25,086 nt of DNA, taken from NCBI GenBank assembly GCA_016215705.1, contig JACRIR010000081.1:1-25086 (forward strand). The letters are read 5' to 3'. The position numbers and the translations under genes were made by a program. Below the pieces are notes generated by a model. The model was given only the letters and a program-made list of their open reading frames with translations. It was not told where the DNA came from and did no database searches. Of the stretch, positions 23,252 through 25,086 are shown one piece after another. Source of the DNA: Candidatus Poribacteria bacterium. Its GTDB lineage: Bacteria > Abyssobacteria > SURF-5. Position 1 is the first letter of the stretch. Every line of letters starts with the position of its first letter.

Positions 23252-24631
23252 ATGGCGCCGACAAGAAAAAAACTAATGGAACAAAAGGCAAAACCCGGTT
23301 ATCGGGTGCTTATCGTCGATGACGAGGCCACCGTGCTCAGTATTCTTACCGCCAAACTCAAGGCGGAAGGCTACGTGTGTGAGACGGCGCCAAATGCGGA
23401 AACGGCCCTTACAACGGCGCGCGATGGGAATTTCGATCTTGTGATAACAGACCTGATGATGCCCGGGATAGACGGTTTTACGCTCACGGAGGTGCTAAAG
23501 GCAAAATACCCCACGCTTGGCATCATCGCAATCACCGGCATGGCTGACGTGGATAGCGCGGTTAGGGCCATGAAGATCGGCGCGGACGATTACATCACAA
23601 AGCCATTCAACCTCGAGCACATCGTCATCAGCGTCGAGCGAACACTCGAAAAGCAAAGACTAATCATCGAGAACGAGAACTACCAGCAGTTCCTCGAGCA
23701 GAGGGTGCGCGACGCCACCAAAGAACAGCAGAAAACTCTGATCGAGTTGAGACAAACCAAGGAATACCTCGAAAATCTTATCGAGAGTTGCGTCGACGCC
23801 ATAATATCGCTCGATACACGGGGCAACATCCAGTTCTGTAACCGGTGGACCGAAAACCTCTTCGGACTTCCTGTCAACGAAATACTGGGGCATCCGCTGG
23901 CCGACTTTTGCTCGCGCAAAAAGGAAGCCGCCGAGAAACTCATAGCAACAGTGCTTATTCAGGGAAAGGTTCAAAACTACGAGATCGAGCTTGCTTCCAA
24001 GAACAACCGACCGATAGTCGCCAGCATGTCCGCCTCCGTCCTGCAGGATGCGGAGGGCAAGAGAATCGGCATGATTGCCATCTTCAAGGACGTCACCGAC
24101 CAGAAGAAGCTGGAAGACGAGCTTCAGGAACTTTCCATAAAAGACAATCTTACTTCGCTGTTTAACCAACGGCATTTCTACCGCGTCCTCCAGAGAGAAA
24201 TGGCCCGGGCAGGCCGTCAGAAGCATCCCCTTTGTCTTCTGTTGCTCGACCTCGACAACTTCAAACAACTCAACGATACCAAAGGCCATCTCGCCGGCGA
24301 CCGCGTCCTCGAACAAGTCGGCGCAATCATCAAGGATTGCACTCGCGAACACGTAGACTTTGCGTTCCGCTACGGCGGCGACGAATTCACTATTATTCTC
24401 ACGGAGACCACCACCGAACAGGCTCTCGAGGTCGCTGAACGCATACGCCGCTCTTTGTCGCAATCCTTTAACGAAGGGCTGACCCTCAGCATCGGCCTTT
24501 CCGAGTTCCGCAAGTCACTCCGCATGGAAAACTTCATAAATAGCGCAGATAAGGCTATGTACGACGCCAAGAAGGCCGGCGGCAACCGCATCTCTCTGGC
24601 CAAAACATCCCACACTCCCTCAAAACCTTGA
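23252..24631 (+). CDS. Response regulator with receiver, PAS and GGDEF domains
   Basis: 459 residues from ATG 23252; 23243 and 23276 are alternative starts in the same frame and none has a clear ribosome site. The receiver is intact (VLIVDDEATV, phospho-Asp in LVITDLMMPGIDG, Lys in DDYITKPFN). A coiled coil follows (EQRVRDATKEQQKTLIELRQ), then a PAS domain (ENLIESCVDAIISLDTRGNI to GMIAIFKDVTDQKK), then a diguanylate cyclase with DLDNFKQLND and RYGGDEFTII. It should make cyclic di-GMP when phosphorylated. The usual RxxD inhibitory site before GGDEF is not in register (REHVD instead), so product inhibition may be missing. No partner histidine kinase is in the window. It is divergent from the glycyl radical enzyme gene, sharing a 147-base control region. 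Confidence 0.9.
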   Translation: MAPTRKKLMEQKAKPGYRVLIVDDEATVLSILTAKLKAEGYVCETAPNAETALTTARDGNFDLVITDLMMPGIDGFTLTEVLKAKYPTLGIIAITGMADVDSAVRAMKIGADDYITKPFNLEHIVISVERTLEKQRLIIENENYQQFLEQRVRDATKEQQKTLIELRQTKEYLENLIESCVDAIISLDTRGNIQFCNRWTENLFGLPVNEILGHPLADFCSRKKEAAEKLIATVLIQGKVQNYEIELASKNNRPIVASMSASVLQDAEGKRIGMIAIFKDVTDQKKLEDELQELSIKDNLTSLFNQRHFYRVLQREMARAGRQKHPLCLLLLDLDNFKQLNDTKGHLAGDRVLEQVGAIIKDCTREHVDFAFRYGGDEFTIILTETTTEQALEVAERIRRSLSQSFNEGLTLSIGLSEFRKSLRMENFINSADKAMYDAKKAGGNRISLAKTSHTPSKP

Positions 24632-24848
24632 CATCGCCTCCCTCTCCGCCCCCATGCCAAATCCGTCCATTCCGTCCACACCGTCCATTCCGTCCACTGA
24701 CATCGCCTCCCTCTCCGCCCCCATGCCAAATCCGTCCATTCCGTCCACACCGTCCATCCTGTCCATTCCGTCCACTGAACATCGCCTCCCTTCTCCGCCC
24801 CCATGCCAAATCCGTCCATTCCGTCCACTGACGTCGCCTTCCTCTCCA
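24629..24848. repeat. Tandem array with nested 9-base units
   Basis: Units begin TGACATCGCCTCCCTCTCC and contain CCCCATGCCAAAT followed by 9-mers CCGTCCATT and CCGTCCACA. Units are 69, 78 and 53 bases (24629, 24698, 24776) plus a partial fourth at 24829; the length differences reflect the number of 9-mers. The first unit starts at the stop codon of the upstream gene. There are no unique spacers, so this is not a CRISPR array. Confidence 0.88.
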
Positions 24849-25086
24849 TTCTTTCAGAATCCCTGCTGACCGCTCCGGGTGAGCAGAAAAAGGTTGGTAA
24901 TAAAACTTCATATAACACATTAACTTTAGTATCTTAACATCCCATATTTAAATTACTTACCTTCTATGATCATATTCACGGATTCTGCCTTTCCACCAAA
25001 CAGAATGAGTCCTTGTTCCAGCAGAAAACGATCAAACCCGACGCCTCAGTATCGGACTCTTTCACAAAAGCAAAAACGACATCTAA
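24849..25086. other. AT-richer DNA without a confident gene
   Basis: A plus-strand frame from ATG 24966 stays open to the window edge (40 codons). On the minus strand, 24953-25045 is open and reads FDRFLLEQGLILFGGKAES, which looks protein-like but lacks a start. It may be a gene remnant or the end of a broken gene. Confidence 0.4.

Noticed and set aside
24629-24848. CRISPR array
   Set aside because: Units are contiguous with nested 9-mers and have no unique spacers of regular length; no cas genes are present.
24953-25045. Minus-strand protein fragment at the right edge
   Set aside because: Only 30 codons, bounded by stops and without a start; possibly a remnant, but not enough to call a gene.

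Overview
The window reads as chromosomal DNA of an uncultivated anaerobic bacterium of moderately high GC. No rRNA or tRNA was seen and the phylum cannot be named from the sequence alone. Anaerobic life is suggested by a selenocysteine formate dehydrogenase fused to a GltD-type flavin module and by a glycyl radical enzyme. A bacterial LexA, Shine-Dalgarno sites and sigma70-like promoters argue for Bacteria.

Layout. (1) 1-455: 3' end of a DUF4258-type toxin gene overlapping a YgiT/MqsA-type zinc-finger antitoxin. (2) 690-7055: a cassette of lexA, a degenerate RecA-like protein, a small conserved-looking protein and a family B DNA polymerase. A consensus promoter with a perfect 18-bp palindrome precedes it. 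By layout it looks like a relative in function of the lexA-imuA-imuB-dnaE2 SOS mutagenesis cassettes, but built on a PolB whose proofreading motifs appear lost and whose metal-binding Asp residues remain. (3) 7137-7922 (minus): an SDR oxidoreductase between two copies of a heptamer repeat. (4) 8439-12593: one 1384-residue selenoprotein formate dehydrogenase read through an in-frame TGA at 10938, with a bacterial SECIS hairpin right after it. (5) 13070-15739: a split transketolase plus a third, possibly SCP2-like protein, ended by a strong terminator. (6) 15938-19261: a single-chain biotin-dependent acyl-CoA carboxylase. (7) 19498-19920: a degenerate receiver-like protein; 19982-20638 (minus): a phosphoribosyltransferase. 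(8) 20741-23104 (minus): a glycyl radical enzyme of unknown substrate; 23252-24631 (plus): a REC-PAS-GGDEF regulator. (9) 24629-24848: a tandem array beginning at that gene's stop codon, then AT-richer DNA with no convincing gene.

The most unusual property is the density of short repeats in 0.5-8.3 kb, and that they lie inside genes as well as between them. The polymerase carries two 76-bp inverted-repeat elements, a 70-bp paired-palindrome element, a 43-bp perfect palindrome and a heptanucleotide array that encodes heptapeptide repeats, all in frame and placed between, not inside, the catalytic motifs. LexA carries a similar piece in its hinge, and related repeats abut the RecA-like and small genes. 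From 8.4 to 24.6 kb the coding regions are free of them and only one intergenic copy is seen. The SOS-polymerase cassette and its repeat invasion are the best candidate here for something undescribed.
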